Shown: positions 8,260-14,626 of the stretch, piece after piece
How the letters are laid out: each line of letters starts with the position of its first letter
Numbering within the stretch: position 1 is the first letter of the stretch
Source: a virus
Virus record (IMG/VR): IMGVR_UViG_3300050821_021689
Span: 1-23,386 of that record
Length of the DNA: 23,386 bases
Reading direction: 5' to 3' (one strand)
Made by a program: the position numbers and the translations under genes
The notes under the pieces: generated by a model
The model's input: the letters and a program-made list of their open reading frames with translations, nothing else
Databases searched by the model: none
Told to the model about the DNA's origin: nothing

Positions 8260-9174
8260 TCAAGAAGTCGGGAAGCTTGCCCAGCCCGAGCGGGGGTTGT
8301 AGTAAGCAAACGAATAGCGTTCGTAAGCTTTCACAAGTAGATTGTCAGTAACGAAATCGACCTGCATGTCAGTTTCGAACGCAATACGGGTCATATAGCT
8401 CAACCCGTCAATATTCGTCAGCAAGAACCACGCGAAAGGACTGGTGAGGAAGTCCATCACCATGTAACCCTCCGGCAGGCCGCCGGCGGTCGAGTGGATC
8501 GCGTTGACATCGTTGTCGGCGGTCCCGGGGCGCAGCTCGGTCTTGGTGAGCCGGATCATCACCGGCTCCAGCTGCGGCGGCCCGATCAGCTTACGCGCCC
8601 GGCTGAACATGCGCAGGCCCGCCTGGTCGCGGAACTGCGTGCGGACCTGGATCATGCCGTTGAGCAGGCTGGCCTCGTTCAGGTCGACGGGGGTCGCGGC
8701 GATGTTGGAGTAGACGCCGCCGTCGATGGGATGGTTCGGCGCAAACAACGCAACTCCGTCGCCTCCAATAGTGGGATCGTATACATTCCCAGTATTGAAC
8801 ACATTCGCGCCGTACAGCTCCTTCGTCTGTTGATAACTCTCAACAAGACCAAGGTTGCTTGGGTGGAACTGGCTCTTATACAGGTTGTCATCGATGGACT
8901 TGCGCGTCATCGCGTAGCCCAGGCCGATCTCGCGGTGTTCTTGGTTGAACACGAAGCGCTCGCCGGCGGCGTTGTCGAACTGGGTCTGGCCGCCCTCAGT
9001 CTTCAGCTGGGCGAGGCCGAGGTAGCGCATCTCGACGGTGCGCTCGAGCGCCATCTTCGAGGTGTGCCGGGTGTAGACCTTGTCCCACTGGGACGGGATC
9101 TGTTCGTACTTGCCTTCGATGCCGCGCAGACCCGGCAGGAGCAGGTCGCGGATGGCTGCGAGATTGACTGCCAC
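8260..9174 (-). CDS. Major capsid protein
   Basis: A 304-aa protein with the features of a phage major head subunit. It starts GTG (VAVNLAAIRDLLLPGLRGIE), and an N-terminal helix-rich region leads to MRYLGLAQLKTEGGQTQFDN and EREIGLGYAM-type strands (NQEHREIGLGYAMTRKSIDD). That region resembles the coat proteins of Mu-gpT-like and related podo/siphoviruses. The central part has LFAPNHPIDGG, and the C-terminus has AFETDMQVDFVTDNLLVKAY and YNPRSGWASF, typical of the capsid's last strands. The GTG at 9174 lies after a strong TAGGAGG site that contains the previous gene's stop. Two patches inside the gene (about 8285-8450 and 8745-8895) use A/T-ending codons unlike the rest. Confidence 0.8.
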   Translation of the reverse strand: MAVNLAAIRDLLLPGLRGIEGKYEQIPSQWDKVYTRHTSKMALERTVEMRYLGLAQLKTEGGQTQFDNAAGERFVFNQEHREIGLGYAMTRKSIDDNLYKSQFHPSNLGLVESYQQTKELYGANVFNTGNVYDPTIGGDGVALFAPNHPIDGGVYSNIAATPVDLNEASLLNGMIQVRTQFRDQAGLRMFSRARKLIGPPQLEPVMIRLTKTELRPGTADNDVNAIHSTAGGLPEGYMVMDFLTSPFAWFLLTNIDGLSYMTRIAFETDMQVDFVTDNLLVKAYERYSFAYYNPRSGWASFPTS

Positions 9175-9183
9175 CGAAGCCTC

Positions 9184-9792
9184 CTATGCCTGCGCCGTCA
9201 GAGACTTGGTCTCGACGTTGTTGAAGGCGACGATCGCCCAGTTGTAGGGGCCCGGCTGCGTGCCCGGCCCGCTTGGCGGATCGACCACCAGACTGACGAT
9301 CCTGAAGGGGAGGGTGGGGGTGACGGCGCGCGCGACCGCCATGTCGATGTACGCGCCAGAGAGGCCGTTCGCCGTGTTGCCGACGCCGTAGCCGAACTGC
9401 GCGTTCATCCCGACATCGGCGGGCACGAACCCAACGGTGGTCGAGTTGCCAGCCTGCACCCGGAAGCGGGCGCCGGGCGCGTTGATGATCCAGCACTTCG
9501 CCTGGCTGCCGGCGGCGATGTCGGCGCCGCCCCAGTAGTTCGCCCAGACCGTCCGCTTCTGCGAGACGGAGAGGTAGCTGCAGCCGTTGAAGACGCCCGC
9601 CATGATGGCGGCGCCGGGGCCGGGTCCGGTGGTCGCGCCGGCGATCGTGCCGTCAGCCAGACGGAAGACGGGGTCGCCCGTGAAGATCGGCGCCGTGGTC
9701 GACGCGATCCTCTCCTCGATCTGCTCGTAGGTCGGCGGCGAGCCGAGCCCGGCCGCTTCCTGAAAGCCATACGGCGCGTTGGTGTTTGGCAC
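9184..9792 (-). CDS. Capsid-associated (decoration-type) structural protein
   Basis: A 202-aa protein starting GTG (VPNTNAPYGFQEAAGLGSPP). The opening NTNAPYGF, followed by ERIASTTAPIFTGDPVF, then AGVFNGCSYLSVSQKRTVWANYW, is a recurrent pattern in proteins encoded just upstream of phage major capsid genes. These are virion proteins of decoration or head-stabilisation type; that role is inference from position. The YGVGNTANGLSGAYIDM segment is also conserved in that group. GTG at 9792 is the first gene of the structural operon. Motif copy a lies 118 bases upstream, and AGGGA is the ribosome site. The stop TAG at 9184 is embedded in the Shine-Dalgarno sequence of the capsid gene. Confidence 0.75.
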   Translation of the reverse strand: MPNTNAPYGFQEAAGLGSPPTYEQIEERIASTTAPIFTGDPVFRLADGTIAGATTGPGPGAAIMAGVFNGCSYLSVSQKRTVWANYWGGADIAAGSQAKCWIINAPGARFRVQAGNSTTVGFVPADVGMNAQFGYGVGNTANGLSGAYIDMAVARAVTPTLPFRIVSLVVDPPSGPGTQPGPYNWAIVAFNNVETKSLTAQA

Positions 9793-9861
9793 GACCGAAC
9801 GTCCCTGGTGGGAAGTCCTGCCGAGCGCCGGGCCAGCTAGAGACTTGGAAGCTGCTGTTCA

Positions 9862-9881
9862 GGCCCCTCCCCGGGGGGGCC
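9862..9881 (-). other. GC-rich hairpin in leader of structural operon
   Basis: The bases read GGCCCC-t-cccc-gg-GGGGGCC. Six pairs plus one wobble form a stem around a short C/G loop. It would lie in the 5' leader of the structural operon transcript if transcription starts near motif a. It could stabilise the mRNA 5' end. There is no T-run, so a terminator is less likely. Confidence 0.4.
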
Positions 9882-9909
9882 AATCTTGGGCGGCAAGCCT
9901 AGCCCCCAA

Positions 9910-9927
9910 CTTTCCTTTAGTGTCAAG
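9910..9927 (-). promoter_or_regulatory. 18-base repeated motif, copy a (candidate late promoter of structural operon)
   Basis: On the minus strand it reads CTTGACACTAAAGGAAAG. It matches the shared pattern CTTGACA-N5-GKWAAG and stands upstream of the first structural gene (start 9792). A weak GCTAGG follows at a position that might be read as a -10 box. The motif is shared with six other sites, which makes a functional element likely; its exact nature is not established. Confidence 0.6.
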
Positions 9928-9965
9928 CGTTGTACGCTGAGCATCCGCCAGCCCAGGAGGCTCAC

Positions 9966-10379
9966 ATGGCCGATCCCGTCACCCTCTCCCCGAACACCCA
10001 CTCCGCGGTCCAGGGCGTCGTTCGCGCCCGCCACGACCTCCTCGCTTGGGAGAAGAACCTCGCGACGGCGCTCGCCGACGATGTCCGCGAGAAGCGGCTG
10101 ACCGCCGATCAGGCGGACGAGGTGGCCGACGAGTACGAGGTGGAGTTCAAGGCCCCGAAGGGCGACGCGCCGGATGCGGTCGAGACCACCGCCGAGGCGA
10201 ACGAGGCGCAGCGGCTGGCGCAGGCGAAGATCGCCGAAGCCGAGGCCGCCAAGACCGCGGCGCCCGCCCATCACCCCAACCAGGAGCGCGAGAACCGCGA
10301 GCGGGCCGAGCACGAACGCCGGGTCGAGCAGGACGAGAAGGCGAAGGCCGCGCAGCAGAGCGCCAAGGCCAAGACCTAG
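9966..10379 (+). CDS. Charged coiled-coil protein, 137 aa, unknown
   Basis: A 137-aa protein starting MADPVTLSPNTHSAVQGVV. After residue ~60 it is almost entirely charged and Ala-rich helix (EANEAQRLAQAKIAEAEAAK, then ERENRERAEHERRVEQDEKA), suggesting a long coiled coil or a disordered helix. No catalytic motif or membrane segment is present, and no family is recognised. ATG at 9966 has an AGGAGG site six bases upstream. Its TAG shares a CTAG with the TAG of the convergent gene at 10376-10621. Confidence 0.72.
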   Translation: MADPVTLSPNTHSAVQGVVRARHDLLAWEKNLATALADDVREKRLTADQADEVADEYEVEFKAPKGDAPDAVETTAEANEAQRLAQAKIAEAEAAKTAAPAHHPNQERENRERAEHERRVEQDEKAKAAQQSAKAKT

Positions 10380-10621
10380 CGCGGCTCCCAGCCAGCGCGC
10401 TCGAGCGGGAACACCACCCCCTTGCCGCGCTCCCACTGGAAGACGCGGTAGTCGTCGCCATCGGTGATGATCACCGTCGTGACGAAGCCCAGCCGCGCGC
10501 CGACGCTGGCGCAATAGTGGGCAGCCGCCTTGACCGCCTCCTCAGCATCGACGCCCCGGCGGACGTACTCATGGGCGCCATTGTCGAAGAATTGGACGAC
10601 CGCGTACTCGCCCGCGTTCAC
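10376..10621 (-). CDS. Conserved small phage protein, 81 aa
   Basis: An 81-residue protein: MNAGEYAVVQFFDNGAHEYV, then VDAEEAVKAAAHYCASVGAR, then a strand GFVTTVIITDGDDYRVFQWE and the end GKGVVFP. This resembles small uncharacterised phage proteins with an alpha/beta layout. I know no function. The start is GTG at 10621 with a GGAGGAG site, and motif copy b ends 12 bases upstream of it. It is the only minus-strand gene inside the plus-strand block, and its stop overlaps that of the convergent 137-aa gene in a shared CTAG. The protein-like pattern and the ribosome site support it over a shadow reading. Confidence 0.75.
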   Translation of the reverse strand: MNAGEYAVVQFFDNGAHEYVRRGVDAEEAVKAAAHYCASVGARLGFVTTVIITDGDDYRVFQWERGKGVVFPLERAGWEPR

Positions 10622-10632
10622 CGTCTCCTCCG

Positions 10633-10650
10633 CTTGCTTTTCGCGTCAAG
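10633..10650 (-). promoter_or_regulatory. 18-base repeated motif, copy b
   Basis: Minus strand: CTTGACGCGAAAAGCAAG. It differs from the others at base 7 (G for A). It ends 12 bases before the GTG at 10621, with only the ribosome site between. If CTTGAC were a -35 box, transcription would begin inside the coding region, so here it cannot act as a normal -35 for this gene. Confidence 0.55.
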
Positions 10651-10721
10651 TAACGCCCCCTTAAGGGTGCACGCAAGCGGCAGTAGAGTGATGGTTGACC
10701 TGGGAACCTTTTGGTGGGTAG

Positions 10722-10739
10722 CTTCCCAGCGGTGTCAAG
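10722..10739 (-). promoter_or_regulatory. 18-base repeated motif, copy c
   Basis: Minus strand: CTTGACACCGCTGGGAAG. It lies about 100 bases upstream of the GTG at 10621. A reversed GACAAG half-site stands five bases before CTTGAC, giving a partial dyad. The TTCCCAG arm of a local inverted repeat overlaps it. Confidence 0.55.
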
Positions 10740-10811
10740 CGGCGCTTGTCGTGCCAGTAGCGCTGAGGCAGTCCTAATGCACCCGACCGATTGCAACAAA
10801 GGGACAAAAAT

Positions 10812-11165
10812 ATGGCCAAAGAGATTAAGACGGCGGGCCAGGTAGTGCGCGCCATCATCAACAAGGATAAGTGCAGCACTGCTGAGGAACGTCATCACAG
10901 ATTGGCAGTGGAGCGCGAAAAGGCCCGTCTAGAGAGTTATGAGGACCTGCGCGATGACGTTTTGAGCGTCATCAAGAACTCCGGGGTTTCCTTCGAGGAC
11001 ATCCACGGCAAGTGTGGGCCGCACCCCTCTACGTTGAACAGTTGGGCGATGAACCAAGTACACCAGCCTCAGCTTCGCAAGATGCAGTCGGCGCTGCGGA
11101 TCGTCGGCTACGACATCGGCATCGTGGAAGGTCATCGGCACCCGGATCGGGAAGCCGCCGAATGA
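10812..11165 (+). CDS. HTH DNA-binding protein (XRE-like), 117 aa
   Basis: A 117-aa protein (MAKEIKTAGQVVRAIINKDK). After a charged N-terminal helix, the C-terminal half has a helix-turn-helix-like layout: VLSVIKNSGVSFEDIHGKCG, then PHPSTLNSWAMNQVHQPQLR, then MQSALRIVGYDIGIVEG. The pattern (small, hydrophobic, G-turn, W in the recognition-helix region, and ALRIVGYDI as the final helix) is typical of XRE-type phage regulators. ATG 10812 follows AAAGGGA. A TTG at 10791 is in frame but is a poorer start. The next gene begins four bases before its stop (ATGA). The start of the gene is less GC-rich than its neighbours. It probably regulates this region, perhaps through the palindromes upstream. 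Confidence 0.65.
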   Translation: MAKEIKTAGQVVRAIINKDKCSTAEERHHRLAVEREKARLESYEDLRDDVLSVIKNSGVSFEDIHGKCGPHPSTLNSWAMNQVHQPQLRKMQSALRIVGYDIGIVEGHRHPDREAAE

Positions 11166-12094
11166 GCAGCAAGGCGAAGGCCGGGGGGGCGCCGCAGATG
11201 GAAGCAACCGTAGAGATCGTCACGCCGGAGAAGGCGCTGGCTTGGCTGGAGAAGAAGGCGCGCAACAGGCACATCACCGACTCGGTGGTCCGCCGCTATG
11301 GATCCGACCTGCTGGCCGGGAGGTGGACCCTGAACGGACAGGGCATCATCTTCTCCGCTGACGACAAGCTGCTGGACGGACAGCACCGCCTCACGGCGAT
11401 CGTGGCGACCGGCTGCGAACTGCCCATGCTGGTGGTGCGCGGGGCCAAGGACGAGGCCTTCGAGACGATGGACTCGGGCCGGGGGCGGACGCTGGCCAAC
11501 ACCTTGCAGATCGAAGGCCACAAGAACGCCGCCGCGGTCAGCGCCGCCGCCCGCATCGCGTGGGCCTACGCCGCCGGCATGAACCTGAAGTACAGCGCGA
11601 CGCGGATGGAACTGCTGGGCCTGATCCGGGCGCACCCGCTGCTGGACGAGTACAGCAGCCTCATCGCGAACAAGGACTACCTCATCAAGCCGCTGGGCGT
11701 GCCGCGCGCCGCGATGGTCGCCGTGCTGGCGCTCGCCAACGACGCCCGCGACTTCGACGCCGAGGTGACCGGCTTCATCGAAGGCTTCGTCACGGGCGAG
11801 GGACTGTTCAGCGGCGATCCGCGCCTGACGCTGCGCCGCTGGCTGGCCCGCCAGCGGCAGGAGACGGGCGTCGGCGGCACCCGGATCGCGGAGCCGTTCT
11901 TCTCCGCGCTGGCGCGCGCCTGGTCGGCGTTCGCCCTGAAAAAAGAGTTACCGCTCATACGCTTACCGATGTTCATGAATCGCGAGACCCTGCATCTGGA
12001 GGGTTTCACGCCTGAGCGCTGGGCCGATGTCCCCGATATGTCGCGCCACTCGTTCGCGGCGTTGGGCGCCGAGCCGCTGAAGCTGGCCGACTAG
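11162..12094 (+). CDS. ParB/Srx-like domain protein
   Basis: A 310-aa protein. Residues about 20-95 match the N-terminal domain of phage ParB-like proteins: TPEKALAWLEKKARNRHITD, then YGSDLLAGRWTLNGQGIIFS, then the box LLDGQHRLTAIVATG (DGQHR, residues 72-76), then PMLVVRG. The family uses this fold for DNA or nucleotide binding; ParB-type proteins are CTPases and some phage members are nucleases. The rest is helical (NAAAVSAAARIAWAYAAG...) and less characterised. No partner ParA is in the window. It overlaps the HTH gene by four bases, so the two probably act as a pair. The start at 11162 was chosen for that overlap; the frame runs further upstream to 11012, but that part lies inside the HTH gene. 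Confidence 0.75.
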   Translation: MSSKAKAGGAPQMEATVEIVTPEKALAWLEKKARNRHITDSVVRRYGSDLLAGRWTLNGQGIIFSADDKLLDGQHRLTAIVATGCELPMLVVRGAKDEAFETMDSGRGRTLANTLQIEGHKNAAAVSAAARIAWAYAAGMNLKYSATRMELLGLIRAHPLLDEYSSLIANKDYLIKPLGVPRAAMVAVLALANDARDFDAEVTGFIEGFVTGEGLFSGDPRLTLRRWLARQRQETGVGGTRIAEPFFSALARAWSAFALKKELPLIRLPMFMNRETLHLEGFTPERWADVPDMSRHSFAALGAEPLKLAD

Positions 12095-12105
12095 TCTGGA
12101 CGCTG

Positions 12106-12128
12106 AGCGGGAAGCCGCTTTTCCCGCT
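12106..12128 (+). terminator. Possible terminator after ParB-like gene
   Basis: AGCGGGAA, loop of 7, TTCCCGCT, then TTAG. The stem is eight perfect pairs. There is no long T-run, so this is a weak terminator call. It stands 11 bases after the ParB-like gene's stop. Confidence 0.45.
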
Positions 12129-12184
12129 TAGAGCGCGGCGCTCCTACTAACGGCCCTCACCGGGGAGCGGGACGCGAAGTGGTC

Positions 12185-12221
12185 GGGGGCGGGTTGCCGC
12201 CACCTACGGTGACCCGTCCCC
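12185..12221 (+). other. GC hairpin upstream of the 69-aa gene
   Basis: GGGGGCGGGT pairs with ACCCGTCCCC in nine of ten positions, with a 17-base loop that itself contains CCG/CGG. It ends 30 bases before the GTG at 12252. It could be a terminator, a leader structure or a processing site. The sequence alone does not decide. Confidence 0.4.
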
Positions 12222-12251
12222 GGCTGCGCCCGAAGGGAAAGGTGGAACACT

Positions 12252-12461
12252 GTGGCTGTCAAGATATTCACCGTCGCGCACATACCCGAACCGCTCACCC
12301 AGGCGTGGCTGCAGCACCTGCGCGACTTCGATGTCGCGCACCCCGACTGCCACTTCGAGGTCATGGCGGACGCGCCAGAGATGAACTTCATGGACATGCT
12401 CAGGGAGGTGCGGGTGACGCCGGGCCTGACCTTCCAGCAGATCATCGAGCGAGGGCGATGA
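12252..12461 (+). CDS. Small phage protein, 69 aa, unknown
   Basis: A 69-aa protein starting GTG (VAVKIFTVAHIPEPLTQAWL). It looks like a compact alpha/beta protein with a central helix (WLQHLRDFDVAHP), a strand (CHFEVMADAPEMNF) and a C-terminal helix (TFQQIIERGR). I do not recognise it. GTG at 12252 is preceded by AAAGGTGG at a good distance. The TGA overlaps the next ATG (ATGA). It is the first gene of a tight chain of seven that runs to 14552. Confidence 0.65.
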   Translation: MAVKIFTVAHIPEPLTQAWLQHLRDFDVAHPDCHFEVMADAPEMNFMDMLREVRVTPGLTFQQIIERGR

Positions 12462-12748
12462 TCGCGCGCGGCGACCTGACGGAACTGGAGCGCCAACTGC
12501 TGGACGACCTCCTCTATGAGGAGATGACGGCGGGAACGCCGGAAGCGGCGGCGGAAGAAGCTGAGGTGGAGGTTATGACCGCCGGGGTCCTGATCCCCGC
12601 TGACGATCCCGGCTTTCACAACATCGCGCGGGCGACTGACAGTCTCCACCAGCGCGGCCTGACGACCATCGGCCCCGAAGGCTTGTGGGTGCTGACGGAC
12701 GCTGGCCGCGCGTTGGCGCAAATGGACCCGAGGGCGCGCCTGCAATGA
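12458..12748 (+). CDS. Small protein with winged-helix-like C-terminus, 96 aa
   Basis: A 96-aa protein (MIARGDLTELERQLLDDLLY). The first half is acidic and helical (EAAAEEAEVEV). The second half, ATDSLHQRGLTTIGPEGLWV then LTDAGRALAQM, has the pattern of a small winged helix, where LTDAGR resembles the wing/turn of small regulators. This is suggestive only. It is the second gene of the plus-strand chain, overlapping the gene before and after by four bases. A longer frame starts upstream at 12179 but crosses the preceding gene, so ATG 12458 is used. Confidence 0.65.
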   Translation: MIARGDLTELERQLLDDLLYEEMTAGTPEAAAEEAEVEVMTAGVLIPADDPGFHNIARATDSLHQRGLTTIGPEGLWVLTDAGRALAQMDPRARLQ

Positions 12749-12954
12749 GCGGCCTCTCAGTCTGGGTCGTCTACGACCACCCGAGCGACTTTCCGAACTG
12801 CTACGTCGCGCGCCAATGGATCGGCGACAAGCCGGGAAGGGTGCTGGTGTCCAACGCCCTGGAGCCCATCCAAACCCTGCTGGAAGGCCTGGGGCTGGTG
12901 CACATGGACCGGATGGAAGGCGACGACCCGGTGATCTTGGAGACTTGGATATGA
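12745..12954 (+). CDS. Conserved small phage protein, 69 aa
   Basis: A 69-aa protein: MSGLSVWVVYDHPSDFPNCY, then VARQWIGDKPGRVLVSNALE, ending EGDDPVILETWI. The WVVYDHPSDFP start and the DDPVILETWI end recur in small uncharacterised phage proteins. The layout is beta-alpha-beta, with GLGLVHMDR as the last segment. No catalytic residues stand out. It overlaps both neighbours (ATGA). Function unknown. Confidence 0.7.
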   Translation: MSGLSVWVVYDHPSDFPNCYVARQWIGDKPGRVLVSNALEPIQTLLEGLGLVHMDRMEGDDPVILETWI

Positions 12955-13535
12955 GGCGGTGCGGCGATTGCCAGCTGTGCTGCAAGCTGCTGCCGATCAG
13001 CGCGCGCGACACCTCAGGGACGGTGCGGGCGATGGTAAGCGCCGGGTGGGCGAAGCCGAACGAGTTCGCCGACGCCATCCCCGAGTTCGACAAGCCCGCG
13101 AACACCCGCTGCAAGCACCAGCGCCACGGGAAGGGCTGCGGGATCTACGCCAGCCGCCCGCTGTCGTGCCGCCTGTGGAGTTGCCGCTGGCTGTCCGAGA
13201 CCGACACCGCCGACCAGCACCGGCCCGACCATAGCCATGTCGTCATCGACGCGGTGCCCGACGCGGTGGTCCTTCAGGACAAGCTGACCGGCGAACGGCG
13301 CGAGATCGAGGTGATCCAGATATGGGTCGATCCCGCCTACGCAGACGCCCACCAAGATCCGGCGCTGCGCGCCTACGTGGTTCGCCAGGCTGAGCGGGGC
13401 GCGCTGGCGTTGATCCGCAACGGCTCGTTCGACGCCTTCCTGCTGGTGCCCCCGGCGAGCGCCTCAGACGGCGTCTGGCATGAGGTCCGCGGGGTGATGA
13501 ACATGCGAGAAGACCGATGGTCGGGGGTCCCGTGA
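12951..13535 (+). CDS. YkgJ-like CxxCC metal-binding protein
   Basis: A 194-aa protein with the CxxCC signature near the start: MRRCGDCQLCCKLLPI (C4, C7, C10, C11). This is followed by C54, C63, C73 and C78 in CKHQRHGKGCGIYASRPLSC, then RLWSCRWL. Eight cysteines in this arrangement match the YkgJ/PF03692 family, thought to bind zinc or an iron-sulfur cluster. The middle part (DKLTGERREIEVIQIWVDPA) and the C-terminus (ALALIRNGSFDAFLLVPPA) are less conserved. Its job in phages is unknown. ATG at 12951 overlaps the stop before it, and its TGA overlaps the next GTG. Confidence 0.8.
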   Translation: MRRCGDCQLCCKLLPISARDTSGTVRAMVSAGWAKPNEFADAIPEFDKPANTRCKHQRHGKGCGIYASRPLSCRLWSCRWLSETDTADQHRPDHSHVVIDAVPDAVVLQDKLTGERREIEVIQIWVDPAYADAHQDPALRAYVVRQAERGALALIRNGSFDAFLLVPPASASDGVWHEVRGVMNMREDRWSGVP

Positions 13536-13951
13536 CTGAGGGCGTCCAAGAAAGCCAGATCGCTGAGCTGGAGACAGCCTACGCGAAGGCGCACGCGATC
13601 AGGGGGCGCAGCCTACGCTGGCTGAGCATCTGCATCGGGCTGCTCACCGGGCTCTACCTGCTGCTGGCGGTGACCGGCGGCGGCAAGTGGTATTGGCGCG
13701 ACATCGCGCTGGTGCTGGGCCAGGGCAGCATGGCGGTCGGGACGATGGCGCTCTGCTGGCGGCTGGATCAGCAGCTCCAGAGCGAAGAGCAGGATAACCT
13801 GCGGTGGCTGCGCGAGATCGCCCGCCGCGACGCCATCTTGGCTGAGATGCGGCCGGTCATGGAACACATCACCGAGGCGCACGCGAGGGGTGCCGCGGCG
13901 CTGTTCCCGCCGCCTGAGTCTGGGCCCGAGCAACCGCGAAAGCTGCACTGA
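13532..13951 (+). CDS. Small membrane protein with two TM segments, 139 aa
   Basis: A 139-aa protein starting GTG at 13532 (VTEGVQESQIAELETAYAKA), overlapping the previous stop as GTGA. A short N-terminal helix is followed by a first hydrophobic helix (WLSICIGLLTGLYLLLAVTG) and a second (DIALVLGQGSMAVGTMALCW), each about 20 residues. Between them lies GGKWYWR, and the C-terminus is a charged helical tail (RLDQQLQSEEQDNLRWLREI). This fits a two-pass inner-membrane protein with a cytosolic coiled coil. A holin-like role cannot be excluded, but no endolysin is seen in the window. ATG at 13517 is an alternative start five codons earlier. Confidence 0.68.
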   Translation: MTEGVQESQIAELETAYAKAHAIRGRSLRWLSICIGLLTGLYLLLAVTGGGKWYWRDIALVLGQGSMAVGTMALCWRLDQQLQSEEQDNLRWLREIARRDAILAEMRPVMEHITEAHARGAAALFPPPESGPEQPRKLH

Positions 13952-14295
13952 TGAAGTCCCGCTTCTACGTCCTCGAGGGCCACGAACCCCGCCCGGTCAC
14001 CCCTGAAGAGTGGGGGCGCTGGATGGAGACGGGCCGACGCCAGGTGGACTTCAGCGACCTGGGCTATTGCACCGTCTCGACGGTGTTCCTCGGCGTCGAC
14101 CACCGCTTCGGCGAGGGTCCGCCGATCCTCTTCGAGACGATGGTGTTCGGGCCGCCGGAAGGGACCACCTCGTTCCCTGAGGAGTGGGACGGGCGGATGA
14201 ACCGCTATGCGACCTGGGACGAGGCGGCGGCGGGGCACGCCGAGATGGTCGCCGAACTGCGCGCTGCGTTTTGGAGGAGGGGGAACGAGAAATGA
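13951..14295 (+). CDS. Conserved phage protein, 114 aa, unknown
   Basis: A 114-aa protein. The segment YCTVSTVFLGVDHRFGEGPP, then ILFETMVFGPPEG, then RYATWDEAAAGHAEMVAELR is a distinctive pattern of a widespread phage family without known function. The conserved VDHRFGEGPP and ATWDEAAAGH suggest an enzyme or a domain with a conserved His/Asp surface, but I cannot name it. ATG at 13951 shares one base with the previous stop (TGATG), and its TGA overlaps the next ATG. Confidence 0.78.
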   Translation: MKSRFYVLEGHEPRPVTPEEWGRWMETGRRQVDFSDLGYCTVSTVFLGVDHRFGEGPPILFETMVFGPPEGTTSFPEEWDGRMNRYATWDEAAAGHAEMVAELRAAFWRRGNEK

Positions 14296-14552
14296 GGTTT
14301 CGCGAGCACGGCCTGGACAAGCCGACCATCCACGTCGATGGCAAGGCAGGCATCGTCACCTACCTGCGCTGCGAGTTCGCGCACTGGCCCGATCTCGACC
14401 ATCTGCCGTTCGCCGACATCAAGAGCGAGCACCTGGGGCCCGAGATCGTCAGCAACGCCAACAAGCACGCATGGTGGCGCTGCTGGCCCGAGATGCACCT
14501 TGTGACGCTGCCGTACTATGGGGTCGTCGGCTACACGGACGCGCCGATCTGA
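14292..14552 (+). CDS. Small protein, 86 aa, unknown
   Basis: An 86-aa protein starting MRFREHGLDKPTIHVDGKAG. It has a central helix-like part (FADIKSEHLGPEIVSNANKH) and two short aromatic stretches (AWWRCWPEMHLVTLPYYGVV). No family is recognised. It is the last gene of the plus-strand chain and begins on the ATGA of the previous stop, which supports ATG 14292 rather than the longer upstream frame from 14184. Confidence 0.65.
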   Translation: MRFREHGLDKPTIHVDGKAGIVTYLRCEFAHWPDLDHLPFADIKSEHLGPEIVSNANKHAWWRCWPEMHLVTLPYYGVVGYTDAPI

Positions 14553-14574
14553 GCGCGCCGGTCGCGGGTCGCTC

Positions 14575-14607
14575 CGGCGGCCCCACCGGCTCTGGCCGAC
14601 TCCGCCG
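14575..14607. terminator. Possible convergent terminator between plus- and minus-strand operons
   Basis: CGGCGG (14575-14580) pairs with CCGCCG (14602-14607) around a loop that is itself GC-rich. It lies between the ends of the plus-strand chain (14552) and the minus-strand operon (14627). No T-run is present on either side, so this is only a possible bidirectional stop. Confidence 0.3.
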
Positions 14608-14626
14608 ACCAGGGGCGCATAGGCGC

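Larger units (their letters stand above)
9793..9965. other. Divergent leader region between structural operon and plus-strand block
   Basis: A 173-base gap between the outward-facing genes at 9792 (minus) and 9966 (plus). It holds a strong GC hairpin at 9862-9881 and motif copy a at 9910-9927 in minus orientation. An AGGAGG ribosome site for the plus-strand gene lies at 9954-9959. No convincing sigma-70-type promoter for the plus-strand gene is visible. Confidence 0.6.
10622..10811. other. Intergenic control region between 10621 (minus) and 10812 (plus)
   Basis: A 190-base gap holding motif copies b (10633-10650) and c (10722-10739), both in minus orientation. It also holds a perfect 10-base palindrome CCCTTAAGGG (10658-10667) and an inverted repeat CTGGGAA (10700-10706) / TTCCCAG (10723-10729). 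On the plus strand, TTGACC at 10695-10700 is followed 17 bases later by GTAGCT, a weak sigma-70-like candidate for the HTH gene. The palindromes could be operators for that HTH protein. This is inference. Confidence 0.5.
12095..12251. other. Intergenic gap with three hairpins
   Basis: A 157-base gap. A hairpin with an 8-bp stem at 12106-12128 is followed at once by a second short palindrome, GAGCGC-g-GCGCTC at 12131-12143. Further on, 12185-12221 can form a longer GC stem. A ribosome site (AAAGGTGG) precedes GTG 12252. No clear promoter is visible. Confidence 0.5.

Noticed and set aside
8494-9840. A 448-codon plus-strand frame across the capsid genes
   Set aside because: It is a shadow. The minus-strand capsid genes have strong ribosome sites and family patterns.
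12252-12265. TGTCAAG inside the start of the 69-aa gene, as another motif copy
   Set aside because: The bases encode V-A-V-K, and the AAG block at bases 16-18 is missing on the minus strand.
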